A DNA stretch of 64,000 nt from Rhizobium rhizogenes NBRC 13257 (GTDB lineage Bacteria; Pseudomonadota; Alphaproteobacteria; Rhizobiales; Rhizobiaceae): positions 372,001 to 436,000 of the forward strand of contig NZ_BAYX01000003.1 of NCBI RefSeq assembly GCF_000696095.1, in the 5' to 3' direction. This document shows positions 1 to 8,295 of the stretch, one piece after another. How positions within the stretch are numbered: the first letter of the stretch is position 1; each line of letters begins with the position of its first letter. The translations under genes were made by a program, and so were the position numbers. The notes beneath the pieces were generated by a model. It made no database searches and was not told the DNA's origin. It was given only the letters and a program-made list of their open reading frames with translations.

Positions 1-244
1 TCAAAGGCAGATCGAGTGCGCTGACCAGATATTGAGACGCGTCGTAGCGCAGGAGGTCGTCGTGGATGGCCACCTCTTTCGATCCCTGCAGAATGAAGCA
101 GATCATCGAGCGGTAGAGACACGGTGACGTTCCTGAGGTCGTTTGTCCTACGCCGATTTCCAGGCGCGGGATCGGCGTCAGGGTCATTCCGGTCCGCCCG
201 TGGCGGAGCGCGATATCGCGAAGGGGATTTAGGTTGTCAGTCAT
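1..244 (-). CDS. AraC-family transcriptional regulator, N-terminal part
   Basis: The first 81 codons of a gene that runs off the left edge of the window. The translation begins MTDNLNPLRDIALRHG and continues with a stretch in which LYRSMICFILQGSKEVAIHD and a later RYDASQYLVSALDLPL resemble the N-terminal arm of AraC-type activators (AraC_N family); the C-terminal helix-turn-helix lies outside. It is divergent from the SDR operon that starts at 417, separated by about 170 bases, so it is the likely regulator of that operon. A GTG at 271 in the same frame is an alternative start; neither start has a clear ribosome binding site. Confidence 0.75.
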   Translation of the reverse strand, partial: MTDNLNPLRDIALRHGRTGMTLTPIPRLEIGVGQTTSGTSPCLYRSMICFILQGSKEVAIHDDLLRYDASQYLVSALDLPL

Positions 245-416
245 GCCAAGGAGTATGACATCAATCTTCACGCATGCAAAGACCCTGAGACAATCAGGCA
301 AGCAATTGAGAGCATTAGGTGGGGCGTCGGACACAGCAATCGCCTATCTGACTAGCAGCGAAAGCGGCGCCTAAGCGGCGTGCCGTCTGGAAAATCAAAT
401 CACAAGGAACGTAGCC

Positions 417-1175
417 ATGTCTCAGAAGATCGCACTCATTACTGGTGCCAGCCGCGGCCTCGGTCGCAACATGGCGCTGCATCTCGCCAAGCGTGGTGTG
501 GGCGTCATCGGTACCTACCGAAACAGCGCCGCAGAAGCCCAGACGCTGGTTGACGAGATCGAAGCCCTGGGCGGAAAGGCAGCGATGCTGGTGCTCGACG
601 TCACCGACACGGCAAGCTTTTCTAACTTCACGCAAGCGGTCACCGACGCGCTGCGGACGACCTTTGGCGTAGACCGGTTCGATTATCTGGTGAACAACGG
701 GGGCGAGGGCATTTATGTCATGGTCGCCGACGCGAGCGAGGACCAGTTCGACCAGATGGTCGACATGCACCTGCGCGGGCCGCTGTTCCTGACCCAGAAA
801 CTGCTGCCGCTGATCGTCGACGGCGGGCGCATCCTCAACGTGTCCTCAGGCTTTGTTCGCACGACGATGGCAGGCTACGGCCTCTACGGCGCCGCCAAGG
901 CGGCGATGCAGACGCTGACCAAGTTCATGGCGGTCGAACTGGGCGCACGCCAGATCCGCGTCAACGCGATCGCGCCGGGCGCCATCGCCACCGACTTCGG
1001 CGGCGGCAGGGTGCGCGACGACAAGCATATCAACGACTTCGTTGCCGGTAACATAGCGCTCGGCCGCGTCGGCCAGCCCGACGATATCGGTGGCGCGGTC
1101 GCCGCAATCCTGTCCGATGATCTCGGTTGGGCCAATGGCACGACGTTCGACGTGTCGGGCGGCCAGTCGCTCTGA
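417..1175 (+). CDS. short-chain dehydrogenase/reductase (SDR)
   Basis: A 252-residue classical SDR, the usual length for the family. The nucleotide-binding motif TGASRGLG is at residues 9-16, NNGG at about 93-96, the catalytic serine in NVSS at 141-144 and YGAAK (Y157, K161) is the catalytic pair. It should be a cytoplasmic NAD(P)-dependent oxidoreductase on a small alcohol or ketone; the substrate cannot be read from the sequence. AAGGA about 10 bases before the ATG supports the start. It is the first of four same-strand genes (SDR, GST, isochorismatase-like, Abm-like) divergent from an AraC-type regulator. Confidence 0.9.
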   Translation: MSQKIALITGASRGLGRNMALHLAKRGVGVIGTYRNSAAEAQTLVDEIEALGGKAAMLVLDVTDTASFSNFTQAVTDALRTTFGVDRFDYLVNNGGEGIYVMVADASEDQFDQMVDMHLRGPLFLTQKLLPLIVDGGRILNVSSGFVRTTMAGYGLYGAAKAAMQTLTKFMAVELGARQIRVNAIAPGAIATDFGGGRVRDDKHINDFVAGNIALGRVGQPDDIGGAVAAILSDDLGWANGTTFDVSGGQSL

Positions 1176-1204
1176 TCTCTGTTCCAGCACATCGAGACAC
1201 CGTC

Positions 1205-1879
1205 ATGACCGAGCAAAACCTCACTCTTGTCAGCCACCCGCTGTGCCCATTCGTCCAGCGTGCCGCGATCGTCCTCCTCGAAAAGGGGGTGGCGTTCGAC
1301 CGGGTCAACGTCGATCTATCGGCCAAGCCTGACTGGTTTCTGGCCCTGTCGCCGACCGGCAAGGTGCCGGTGCTAAAGGTACGCCAGCCGAACGGTGAGG
1401 AGGCGATCCTCTTCGAAAGTGTGGTGATCTGCGAATATCTGAACGAGAAGCAGGGCGGCGCGGCGATGTATCCCGACGATGCATTGCTGCGTGCCCGGCA
1501 TCGCGCCTGGATCGAATTCGCCACCCAGACCTTTGCGGAGGGCTGGCAGTTCCTCCACGCCAAGGACATGGCGACCGCCGACGCTAAGCGGGCCGCCTTC
1601 CGTGATCGGCTGAGCAAGATCGAGGCCGAACTGGGCGACGGCCCGTATTTCGCCGGCGCGAACTTTGGCCTGGTCGATGCCGTCTACGCACCGCTGTTCC
1701 GCTATTTCGGGATCATCGATCCGGAAGTGGCGGACCCGATCTTTGCTGGCCTGCCACGTGTGACGGCGTGGCGCGCGGCACTTGCCGAGCGATCCAGCGT
1801 CAAGAACGCCGTGATCGACACCTATCCCGACCTGTTTCGCGACCACCTGCGCCAGCAAGGCGCGATGATCGCGGCTTAA
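1205..1879 (+). CDS. glutathione S-transferase family protein
   Basis: A 224-residue two-domain GST. The thioredoxin-like N-terminal domain has SHPLCPFVQR near residues 9-18 (Cys-Pro active-site type), PTGKVPVL (cis-proline loop) and ESVVICEYL (glutathione gamma-glutamyl binding); an all-helical C-terminal domain follows. It probably conjugates or reduces an electrophile with glutathione. The ATG at 1205 is preferred to an upstream start at 1127, because the extra residues would overlap the SDR and the CPF motif then sits at the normal distance from the N-terminus. It lies 29 bases after the SDR, in the same operon. Confidence 0.88.
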   Translation: MTEQNLTLVSHPLCPFVQRAAIVLLEKGVAFDRVNVDLSAKPDWFLALSPTGKVPVLKVRQPNGEEAILFESVVICEYLNEKQGGAAMYPDDALLRARHRAWIEFATQTFAEGWQFLHAKDMATADAKRAAFRDRLSKIEAELGDGPYFAGANFGLVDAVYAPLFRYFGIIDPEVADPIFAGLPRVTAWRAALAERSSVKNAVIDTYPDLFRDHLRQQGAMIAA

Positions 1880-1905
1880 CAACCATAATTCCAAGGAGTG
1901 ATATC

Positions 1906-2502
1906 ATGACCGACCCATCCAATAGCGCGCTGATCCTGATTGAATATGTCAACGACTGGCTCTCCCCGACCGGCGGCATTTATCCGGTGTTTCAGGACCG
2001 GGAGCAGGTCGACACCGCTATCGCCAATTCGAAGATCATCCTCAAAGAGGCCCGCCGTCGCGGCCTGCACGTGATCCACGCAGCGCTGAAGTTCGAGCCG
2101 ACCTTCAAGGTGCTGGGCGAGGCCAAGTACGGCCTGCGTAAGATGACGCGCGACCATGGCGCGTTCCTGGGCGAGCAGGCCGATTTCTTCCCCGGCTTCG
2201 CGCCGGCGGAAGGCGAGCATGTCGTTCGCGAGCGCGCCGGCGGCAGCAGCGTCTTCGTCGGAACCACGCTCGACGGCTACCTGCGCAACAATGGCATCTT
2301 CGACATCTACCTCGCTGGCTTCTCGCTGCGCCAGTGCGTCGAGTCTTCGATGCGCAATGCCCATGACCTCGGCTACCACACCAATGTCATCTACGACGCG
2401 TCAGCCGGCTATACCCGCAAGCAACAGGACGACTTCGTGGCCGAGATCGCACCCTTCTACGCCAACGCGATCACCACGCAGGAATTCGTGTCGCATGAGT
2501 GA
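1906..2502 (+). CDS. isochorismatase-fold cysteine hydrolase-like protein
   Basis: A 198-residue protein with the isochorismatase-like fold: the N-terminal strand ALILIEYVNDW, an HVIHAALKF segment and the nucleophile loop FSLRQCVESS with the active-site cysteine. In typical members the first strand carries a catalytic Asp (DxQ) and a Lys precedes the middle strand. Here the first position reads Glu-Tyr and the VVRERAGGSS segment has Arg in place of the Lys, so only the Cys of the Asp-Lys-Cys triad is clearly kept. AAGGAG lies seven bases before ATG 1906, which settles the start against a longer frame. Third gene of the SDR operon. Confidence 0.8.
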   Translation: MTDPSNSALILIEYVNDWLSPTGGIYPVFQDREQVDTAIANSKIILKEARRRGLHVIHAALKFEPTFKVLGEAKYGLRKMTRDHGAFLGEQADFFPGFAPAEGEHVVRERAGGSSVFVGTTLDGYLRNNGIFDIYLAGFSLRQCVESSMRNAHDLGYHTNVIYDASAGYTRKQQDDFVAEIAPFYANAITTQEFVSHE

Positions 2503-2565
2503 AATACCACCGCCCGGCCCTTTCAGGGTCGGGCCTTGGTTTATCAAAGCTTCGGAGGCAATACG

Positions 2566-2844
2566 ATGATTGGATTGATGGTCGAACTCGCAGTCACGCC
2601 TGACAGCGGTGCAGCATTCGAACGTGCCTTCGCCGTTCAGGCGGCTGCGGTACAGGCCAACGAACCGGGCAACCGCCTGTACGAACTGTTCAAGTCGACC
2701 AATCTGTCCGACAGCTACACGCTCGTTGAAATCTACAAGGATGATGCCGCGCTTCAGGCGCACCGCGCATCGCCGCACATGGCGGCCAATCGACCGCTGA
2801 CCGCGCCCTTTCTGGCGGGGCTGTCATTTGGCACTAAATTGTAA
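2566..2844 (+). CDS. putative Abm-type (antibiotic biosynthesis monooxygenase-like) protein
   Basis: A 92-residue protein of the dimeric alpha/beta barrel type: MIGLMVELAVTPDSGAAF at the start, then NRLYELFKS and YTLVEIYKDDAALQAHRASPH, the usual order of strands and the helix with the conserved E-x-Y...H pattern. Such proteins are small monooxygenases or quinone-handling proteins, and the role here is open. CGGAGG before ATG 2566 is a good ribosome binding site, and a longer reading from 2536 would lose it. It is the last gene of the SDR-GST-hydrolase operon; the next gene is convergent. Confidence 0.8.
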   Translation: MIGLMVELAVTPDSGAAFERAFAVQAAAVQANEPGNRLYELFKSTNLSDSYTLVEIYKDDAALQAHRASPHMAANRPLTAPFLAGLSFGTKL

Positions 2845-2882
2845 GAATGCGCCAGTTCATTCAAGGTTCGGCATCTAAAGGG

Positions 2883-3638
2883 TTAGACCTGCGCTTGGCA
2901 GCCATCGGCGAAGAGTTCGGCGCCGTTGACGAAGCTCGCATCGTCAGAGGCGAGGAACAGGGTCGCCTTTGCGATTTCCTCGGATTCGCCGACGCGGCCG
3001 AGCGGGATGCGCGAGGCGAGATAGTCGAGCAGGCCCTGCTGCTGTTCCTTGTCGTCACCGACAAGTTCGACGAGGCCGGGAGTGCGTGTCGCGCCGGGCG
3101 AAACGACGTTGACGCGAATGCCGGTGCCCTTCAGGTCAAGTGCCCAAGAGCGGGCGAGGTTGCGGACTGCCGCCTTCGAGGCGGAGTAGACGGAGAAGGC
3201 AGCCGTGCCTTCGGTGCCAGCGGTCGAGCCGGTCAGCACGACCGAGGAGCCCTTGCCCAAAAGCGGAAGCGCTTTCTGGACGGTAAAGATGACGGCCTTC
3301 ACGTTGCGGCCGAAGGTGTCGTCGACCTGCTCTTCGGTGATCTGGCCGAGCGGAAGCATCGTGCCGCCGCCGGCGTTGACGACGAGAGTGTCGAGACGGC
3401 CATGCTCCACCTTCACCTGGGCGAAAAGCTTGTCGAGATCCTCATTCTTCGCAGAGTCGGCCTGTACGCCGACCGCGCCACGACCGATCGCGGCCACTGC
3501 CTTGTCGAGTGCATCCTTGCGGCGGCCGGTGATGTAGACGCGTGCGCCCTCGGCGGCGAAAAGCTTGGCGGTCGAAAGGCCGATGCCGCTGGTTGCTCCG
3601 GTGACGACGGCGATCTTGTTTTCAAGTCTTTTGGTCAT
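2883..3638 (-). CDS. short-chain dehydrogenase/reductase (SDR)
   Basis: A 251-residue classical SDR with TGATSGIG at residues 13-20, NAGG at 88-91, the catalytic serine near 138 and YSASK (Y151, K155). The GRR at about 38-40 after the second strand suggests preference for NADPH. The end of the protein ([13 protein letters not shown]) fits the family. A LysR-type regulator lies just upstream on the same strand, about 170 bases away, and is the likely regulator. It is a different protein from the SDR at 417, with low apparent identity. Confidence 0.9.
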   Translation of the reverse strand: MTKRLENKIAVVTGATSGIGLSTAKLFAAEGARVYITGRRKDALDKAVAAIGRGAVGVQADSAKNEDLDKLFAQVKVEHGRLDTLVVNAGGGTMLPLGQITEEQVDDTFGRNVKAVIFTVQKALPLLGKGSSVVLTGSTAGTEGTAAFSVYSASKAAVRNLARSWALDLKGTGIRVNVVSPGATRTPGLVELVGDDKEQQQGLLDYLASRIPLGRVGESEEIAKATLFLASDDASFVNGAELFADGCQAQV

Positions 3639-3805
3639 TTTACTCTCCTGATGCTGGGCGCGCGAAAGGGTTCAGCCCGAATGCGCGGCCTGTTGAAGTT
3701 CAGAAACTGTTCGGGAGGTGGCGTTGGCTGTTGGTCTCGTCGCCGTCCGATGAGGAGAAGTTAGTTCGTCAGGCCGGCGGCGAGAAGCCGCTCAGGATGG
3801 AGACA

Positions 3806-4747
3806 TTATCCATATGCATGGATGGTCTCCGTCGCCACATTGCGTCGCGCGTCGACCGCTTCGAATACCTTCGTCGCCCACTCCGTGAAGGCGCGAAGCC
3901 GCGGGTTTGGAAATCGGTCGGCGGGGTAGACTAGGTGCAGCGGATGATTGTCGGGCTTCCACTCAGGCAACAGTTCGACCAGCGCCCCGCTCTCGAAATG
4001 CGGTCTTGCGAGGAAGCCGAAGCTCTGGCCGATCCCCAGCCCTGACAGCAGCGCGTTCAGATGCGCGGTGCTCTCGTTGACCGAAATACCGGCGGAGGTC
4101 GGGAGATATTCGCTTCGCTCATCTCCGCGCTGGAACCGCAATGGAAACCTCTTTCCCGATGATGCGGAGAAGTAGCTGACGATCCGATGCGCCTGAATAT
4201 CATCGGGCCGCTGCGGCAACTCCAGGCCATCCAGATAAGCGGGCGACGCGCAAATCACGTAATCCAGTTCGCACAACTTTCGCGCCTTCATCGACGAGTC
4301 ACTAAGCGATCCGCCGCGAATGACGCAATCGATCCCCTCACTGACGACGTCGGCGGGGCGATCGCTGACGCCGAGCATGAGATCGATATCGGGATACTGG
4401 CTCTGAAAATCGGAGAGCGAGGGGATGAGGATCTGATTTGCCAGCACTGAGCCGATGTCCACGCGCAGCTTTCCTTTGGGCGCGCTGCGGGAGCCGGCGA
4501 CAGTGCCGTCCATGTCATCGAGATCGGCGAGGAGCTTGAGCGCACGCTCGTGATAGGCGACGCCTTCGGTGGTCATTGTGACGGACCGCGTGGTGCGCTC
4601 TACCAGCTTTGTCCCGAGATGAGCCTCAAGATCCTGCACGAGCTTGCTGACCGAGGACCGAGGCAGGTTCATGGTATCCGCCGCCTTGGCGAAAGAGCCG
4701 GCTTCGGCGACGCGGACAAATGTTTTAATTGCGAGTATCTGATCCAC
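3806..4747 (-). CDS. LysR-family transcriptional regulator
   Basis: A 313-residue LysR regulator. The N-terminal winged helix-turn-helix covers residues 1-60 (FVRVAEAGSFAKAADTMNLP then SSVSKLVQDLEAHLG), followed by a periplasmic-binding-protein-like effector domain from about residue 90 (APKGKLRVDIGS). It matches the clade in which the regulator sits beside an oxidoreductase. It is transcribed in the same direction as the downstream SDR, not divergently, so it may be cotranscribed with it or regulate from the 167-base gap. Confidence 0.9.
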   Translation of the reverse strand: MDQILAIKTFVRVAEAGSFAKAADTMNLPRSSVSKLVQDLEAHLGTKLVERTTRSVTMTTEGVAYHERALKLLADLDDMDGTVAGSRSAPKGKLRVDIGSVLANQILIPSLSDFQSQYPDIDLMLGVSDRPADVVSEGIDCVIRGGSLSDSSMKARKLCELDYVICASPAYLDGLELPQRPDDIQAHRIVSYFSASSGKRFPLRFQRGDERSEYLPTSAGISVNESTAHLNALLSGLGIGQSFGFLARPHFESGALVELLPEWKPDNHPLHLVYPADRFPNPRLRAFTEWATKVFEAVDARRNVATETIHAYG

Positions 4748-5269
4748 GGGAAGCCTGCATGATCGCGTTCGTTGAGATAGAAACTACACCCGACAGATGA
4801 CACAGGCCATGCAAGTTATTGCTCCAGCTGGATGATTTTGCGACGTTTATAGGCTTATGCGCTAAGCCTGCGAGGCAATACACCGGGTTTGGGATCGTAT
4901 ACTGCTTTCGGCTCGGCATGGCCGGTCCCGACGCTATCGCTTATGGGTCAAACCCCAATTTTTCAGACGCTTAGGTTCGTGTCGGTGTCGTTGGTTCACA
5001 TCCTATCAAGGCGACGAATTGTTTTTTTAAAAGACTAATCCTGTCCTGGGCTCAAGGTTTGGAGAGACTTGCTCCATGTCGCACGCTGGCGCCGAGCGGG
5101 CTTGGTAGTCGCGATCAACGCCGGTTGTGGACCACGGGTATCCGTCTTGTTGAACGAGCGGCAGCTATGCCGCGAGCAACCTTAGAATACTTGGAGCCCC
5201 AATCGGACAGAAGGGCCATGTCCTCGCACTTAGCCACTCTCACGGGATCGGCGTAGGGTCGAGGCTCTC
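4748..5269. other. intergenic stretch, no gene recognised
   Basis: About 520 bases between the LysR gene and the alcohol dehydrogenase. A 65-codon open frame at 5059-5256 on the plus strand has no ribosome binding site and no recognisable protein features. The region should hold the LysR promoter near its left end. I see no repeat or RNA. Confidence 0.5.
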
Positions 5270-6352
5270 TCAAACCTCGACCGGCGCCCTTTCTTCTTTC
5301 TGTTTGGACGTGGTGATCGGTATGGTGAAATCCAAGACCATCCGTCCCTCAACCTTGCCGGCCTTGAGCTTGGCAAAGATCGCGTTGATGTCGTTCAAGG
5401 GCACCTTGGTGATATCCGCCTTCACCTTGCCCTCGACTGCAAAGGCAATGGCCTCGTCGAGGTCACGGCGTGTCCCGACGATCGAACCTCGTAAAGTGAT
5501 ACGCTTGAGCACAACGTCGAAGATCGGCGTCGGGAATTCCCCCGGCGGCAGGCCGACGAGGGCGATTGTGCCTTTGCGGCGCACCATCTGGAGTGCCTGG
5601 GAGAAGGCGGGTGGCGAGACGGCTGTTACCAGAATGCCGTGGGCACCGCCGCCCGTCGCCTTCAGGACATCGGCAATTGCGTCCGGTGACCGGGCATCTA
5701 TCACGACATCGGCACCGGTTGCGCGTGCCAAAGTGAGTTTCTCTGGTGTGACATCGAGTGCCACGATCTTAAGGCCCATCGCCTTGGCATATTGGATTGC
5801 GACATGGCCGAGGCCACCGATGCCGGAAATTGCCACCCATTCTCCCGGACGGGCCTCGGTCTCCTTCAATCCTTTATAGGTGGTGACGCCAGCGCACAGG
5901 ATCGGTGCGATCTGCGCAAAATCAACGTTAGCCGGAAGCCGCGCGGTGAACGCTGCCGAGGCGATGACATATTCGGCAAAGCCGCCATCACAGCTGTAGC
6001 CGGTATCATGCTGGTGCTCGCACAAGGTCTCCCAGCCTGTTTCGCAATATTCGCACCGCATGCAGGCGTCATGCAGCCAAGCGACGCCGACCGGATCGCC
6101 CAGTTTGAAATCTGTCACGCCCTGGCCAAGCGCTGCGACGATACCGGCAACTTCATGGCCAGGAATGAATGGCGGCGATGGTTTCACGGGCCAGTCGCCA
6201 TCAGCGGCGTGGAGGTCCGTATGGCAGACACCGCAGGCAATGACCTTGACGAGAAGCTCACCGGGCCCAGGAACCGGTACGGGCACGCTTTCAATCACAA
6301 GCGGCTCACCAAAACGGTGCACGACCGCCGCCATCATCGTCTTTGTAATCAT
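5270..6352 (-). CDS. adhP: zinc-dependent alcohol dehydrogenase (AdhP type)
   Basis: A 360-residue medium-chain zinc alcohol dehydrogenase. Catalytic zinc ligands are C43, H66 and C153. The structural zinc lobe is C97, C100, C103 and C111, and the NAD-binding motif SGIGGLG (G177, G179, G182) follows. It should interconvert alcohols and aldehydes with NAD. It is divergent from an aldehyde dehydrogenase at 6525, so together they form an alcohol-aldehyde-acid route. A one-mismatch FNR/FixK-type box lies between the two starts and would give a leader of about 30 bases for this gene. The last dozen residues (KQKEERAPVEV) are a lysine/glutamate-rich tail. Confidence 0.92.
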   Translation of the reverse strand: MITKTMMAAVVHRFGEPLVIESVPVPVPGPGELLVKVIACGVCHTDLHAADGDWPVKPSPPFIPGHEVAGIVAALGQGVTDFKLGDPVGVAWLHDACMRCEYCETGWETLCEHQHDTGYSCDGGFAEYVIASAAFTARLPANVDFAQIAPILCAGVTTYKGLKETEARPGEWVAISGIGGLGHVAIQYAKAMGLKIVALDVTPEKLTLARATGADVVIDARSPDAIADVLKATGGGAHGILVTAVSPPAFSQALQMVRRKGTIALVGLPPGEFPTPIFDVVLKRITLRGSIVGTRRDLDEAIAFAVEGKVKADITKVPLNDINAIFAKLKAGKVEGRMVLDFTIPITTSKQKEERAPVEV

Positions 6353-6417
6353 CGCCCGTCTCCTTCATCCGTTTCTACGTTGATGAGGTGAGACTAGGCG
6401 CGCCGACAATGGCCGCT

Positions 6418-6431
6418 ATGACATAGATCAA
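6418..6431. promoter_or_regulatory. FNR/FixK-type box with one mismatch
   Basis: ATGAC-ATAG-ATCAA differs from TTGAY-N4-RTCAA only at the first base. It is centred about 72 bases upstream of adhP. With an activator centred 41.5 bases before the transcription start, the adhP leader would be about 31 bases. The weaker match makes this the least certain of the boxes. Confidence 0.5.
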
Positions 6432-6524
6432 AGCTTGATACGCAGTCCGGTGACAACTTCATGAGAATAGGCCCAGTGGATCTCCGAGCTCCTGGGACCT
6501 CGCGCAACGAGCAAGGAAGTCATC

Positions 6525-7916
6525 ATGACATATGCAACTACGAATCCTTACACCGGCGAAGTACTGAAGGTTTTTCCGAACGCCACCGACGCCGAAGTCA
6601 AGCTGGCCATCGATAACGCTCACGCCACGTTCCTGTCCTGGAAGGAAACAGCATTCGCCGAACGCGCCAAGGTGATGCAAAGCGCAGCGCACATCCTGCG
6701 TAACGACATTCAGGCCTACGCCGAATTGCTGACGATCGAGATGGGCAAGCTACTTTCAGAAGCTAAAGCGGAAGTCGAGCTGTCGGCCGATATTTTCGAA
6801 TATTACGCCAGAAATGCCGAGAAACTACTGGCGCCCCAGAGACTGGCTGTGACCAATCCTGCCGAGGGCGAAGCGATGATCGTGCATGATCCACTAGGCG
6901 TGCTGCTTGCGATCGAGCCCTGGAATTTCCCCTATTACCAGATCGCCCGCATCATCGCGCCGCAATTGTCCGCGGGCAACACGATGCTGCTCAAACATGC
7001 CTCCAATGTTCCCCAGAGTGCTGCCGCCTTTGAAAAACTGATGTGGGAGGCTGGCTTGCCGAATGGGGCTTTCAAGAACCTCTATGCGACGCGCTCGCAG
7101 GTCGAACTTATTCTCAATGATCCGCGCGTTCATGGCGTCGCACTCACTGGGTCGGAGGGCGCTGGGGCAATCGTCGCGGCGCAGGCGGGCAAGGCTCTGA
7201 AGAAATCCACAATGGAACTCGGCGGCGCTGACGCCTTCGTGGTGCTGGCCGACGCTGATCTGGAGAAGACGACAAAGTGGGCGGTCTTCGGCCGTCATTG
7301 GAACGGCGGTCAGGTCTGCGTTTCCTCCAAGCGAATGATCATCGTCGACAAGGTCTACGATCAGTTCCTCGAACGCTACTCGGTTGGCGTGGCGCGTTTG
7401 CGTGCGGGCGATCCCTTCGACCCCGCGACCACTCTGGCTCCGTTGTCCTCGCAGGCCGCAGCCGATGAGATCAAGGACAAGATCCGGCAGGCGGTTAGCC
7501 ATGGCGCAAAGGCGACCGAGGTTGGTCCCAAGGTTCCGAACAGAGGCGCCTTCGTTCAGCCGACGATATTGACCGAGATTGCCGACGACAGTCCGGCCCG
7601 CTACTGGGAATTCTTTGGCCCGGTCTCGATGCTGTTCCGTGCCAAGGACGAAGATGATGCCGTGCGCATCGCCAATGACTCACCGTTCGGTCTGGGCGGT
7701 TCAGTCTTCACGTCCGACCCCAAGCATGGTGTGGAAGTGGCCAAGAAGATTTCGACCGGCATGGTGTTCGTCAACCATCCGACGATGGTCAAGGCCGACC
7801 TCCCATTTGGCGGCATACGTCGTTCCGGCTACGGCCGTGAACTGCTCGGCCTGGGCATCAAGGAGTTCGTCAATCATAAGCTGATCGATGTCGTCGACAT
7901 CGACGCAGAGTTTTGA
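6525..7916 (+). CDS. NAD(P)-dependent aldehyde dehydrogenase, succinate-semialdehyde type
   Basis: A 463-residue aldehyde dehydrogenase. The active-site cysteine is C265 in GGQVCVSSKR and the general base is E231 in MELGGADAF; EPWNFPYYQ near 131-139 is the cofactor-binding segment. The length and the MTYATTNPYTGEVLK start resemble the succinate-semialdehyde dehydrogenase group, although the substrate is uncertain. AAGGAAG before the ATG supports the start. It is divergent from adhP and would oxidise aldehydes made by that enzyme, a plausible shared function. Confidence 0.9.
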   Translation: MTYATTNPYTGEVLKVFPNATDAEVKLAIDNAHATFLSWKETAFAERAKVMQSAAHILRNDIQAYAELLTIEMGKLLSEAKAEVELSADIFEYYARNAEKLLAPQRLAVTNPAEGEAMIVHDPLGVLLAIEPWNFPYYQIARIIAPQLSAGNTMLLKHASNVPQSAAAFEKLMWEAGLPNGAFKNLYATRSQVELILNDPRVHGVALTGSEGAGAIVAAQAGKALKKSTMELGGADAFVVLADADLEKTTKWAVFGRHWNGGQVCVSSKRMIIVDKVYDQFLERYSVGVARLRAGDPFDPATTLAPLSSQAAADEIKDKIRQAVSHGAKATEVGPKVPNRGAFVQPTILTEIADDSPARYWEFFGPVSMLFRAKDEDDAVRIANDSPFGLGGSVFTSDPKHGVEVAKKISTGMVFVNHPTMVKADLPFGGIRRSGYGRELLGLGIKEFVNHKLIDVVDIDAEF

Positions 7917-8295
7917 TCTCAGTTGGCAGACAGCTCTCGGAATTGCGGTGTCATCGGTACTGCAATTCTGAGAAGTCCTTGGAATATTCGAGTTGGATCA
8001 GGATCGGCTCGAGCTTACAATAACATCAGCAGCCACGCTGGACAGTTGTATCACTCGCGCACGACAATTGTGCCGGGAGGAGATCGTCAACGAGGCGGTC
8101 GAACTGGCAAGCAATCCCCAAAACCTGCCCTATCACTGAAATCGACCAGCGTTTCTGGCTTGTCCACCGGTCTGTTGCGATGACATAAGATCCTTATCAC
8201 CATCGTTGCCGCACGTAAAAAAGGGCAGCTTTTTTGTCGACCCATGCTCCTCAAGGAACCGACTTCCTAAGCCGGTCCCTTGATAAAGCATCACT
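7917..8295. other. intergenic stretch between convergent genes
   Basis: About 380 bases between the ends of the aldehyde dehydrogenase and phosphoketolase genes. Apart from the hairpin at 8253-8281 and a short A6/T6 inverted repeat near 8217-8236, I see no gene. Confidence 0.5.
8253..8281 (-). terminator. terminator-like hairpin after phosphoketolase
   Basis: AAGGAACCGACTT and AAGCCGGTCCCTT, separated by CCT, form a 13-pair stem with two G-U-type pairs, 15 bases beyond the phosphoketolase stop. There is no long T run directly after it, so it may be a terminator or a protective 3' hairpin. Confidence 0.55.

Noticed and set aside
2847..3764. 305-codon open frame on the plus strand
   Set aside because: It mirrors the SDR at 2883-3638 on the other strand, has no ribosome binding site and its translation is compositionally odd. 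It is a shadow frame.
5059..5256. 65-codon open frame
   Set aside because: No ribosome binding site, no motif and no relation to the neighbours. Left as non-coding.
6427..6439. ATCAA-AGC-TTGAT palindrome-like sequence
   Set aside because: The half sites point outward, the opposite of an FNR/FixK box, and the spacing is wrong. The box actually reported overlaps its left end in the correct orientation.
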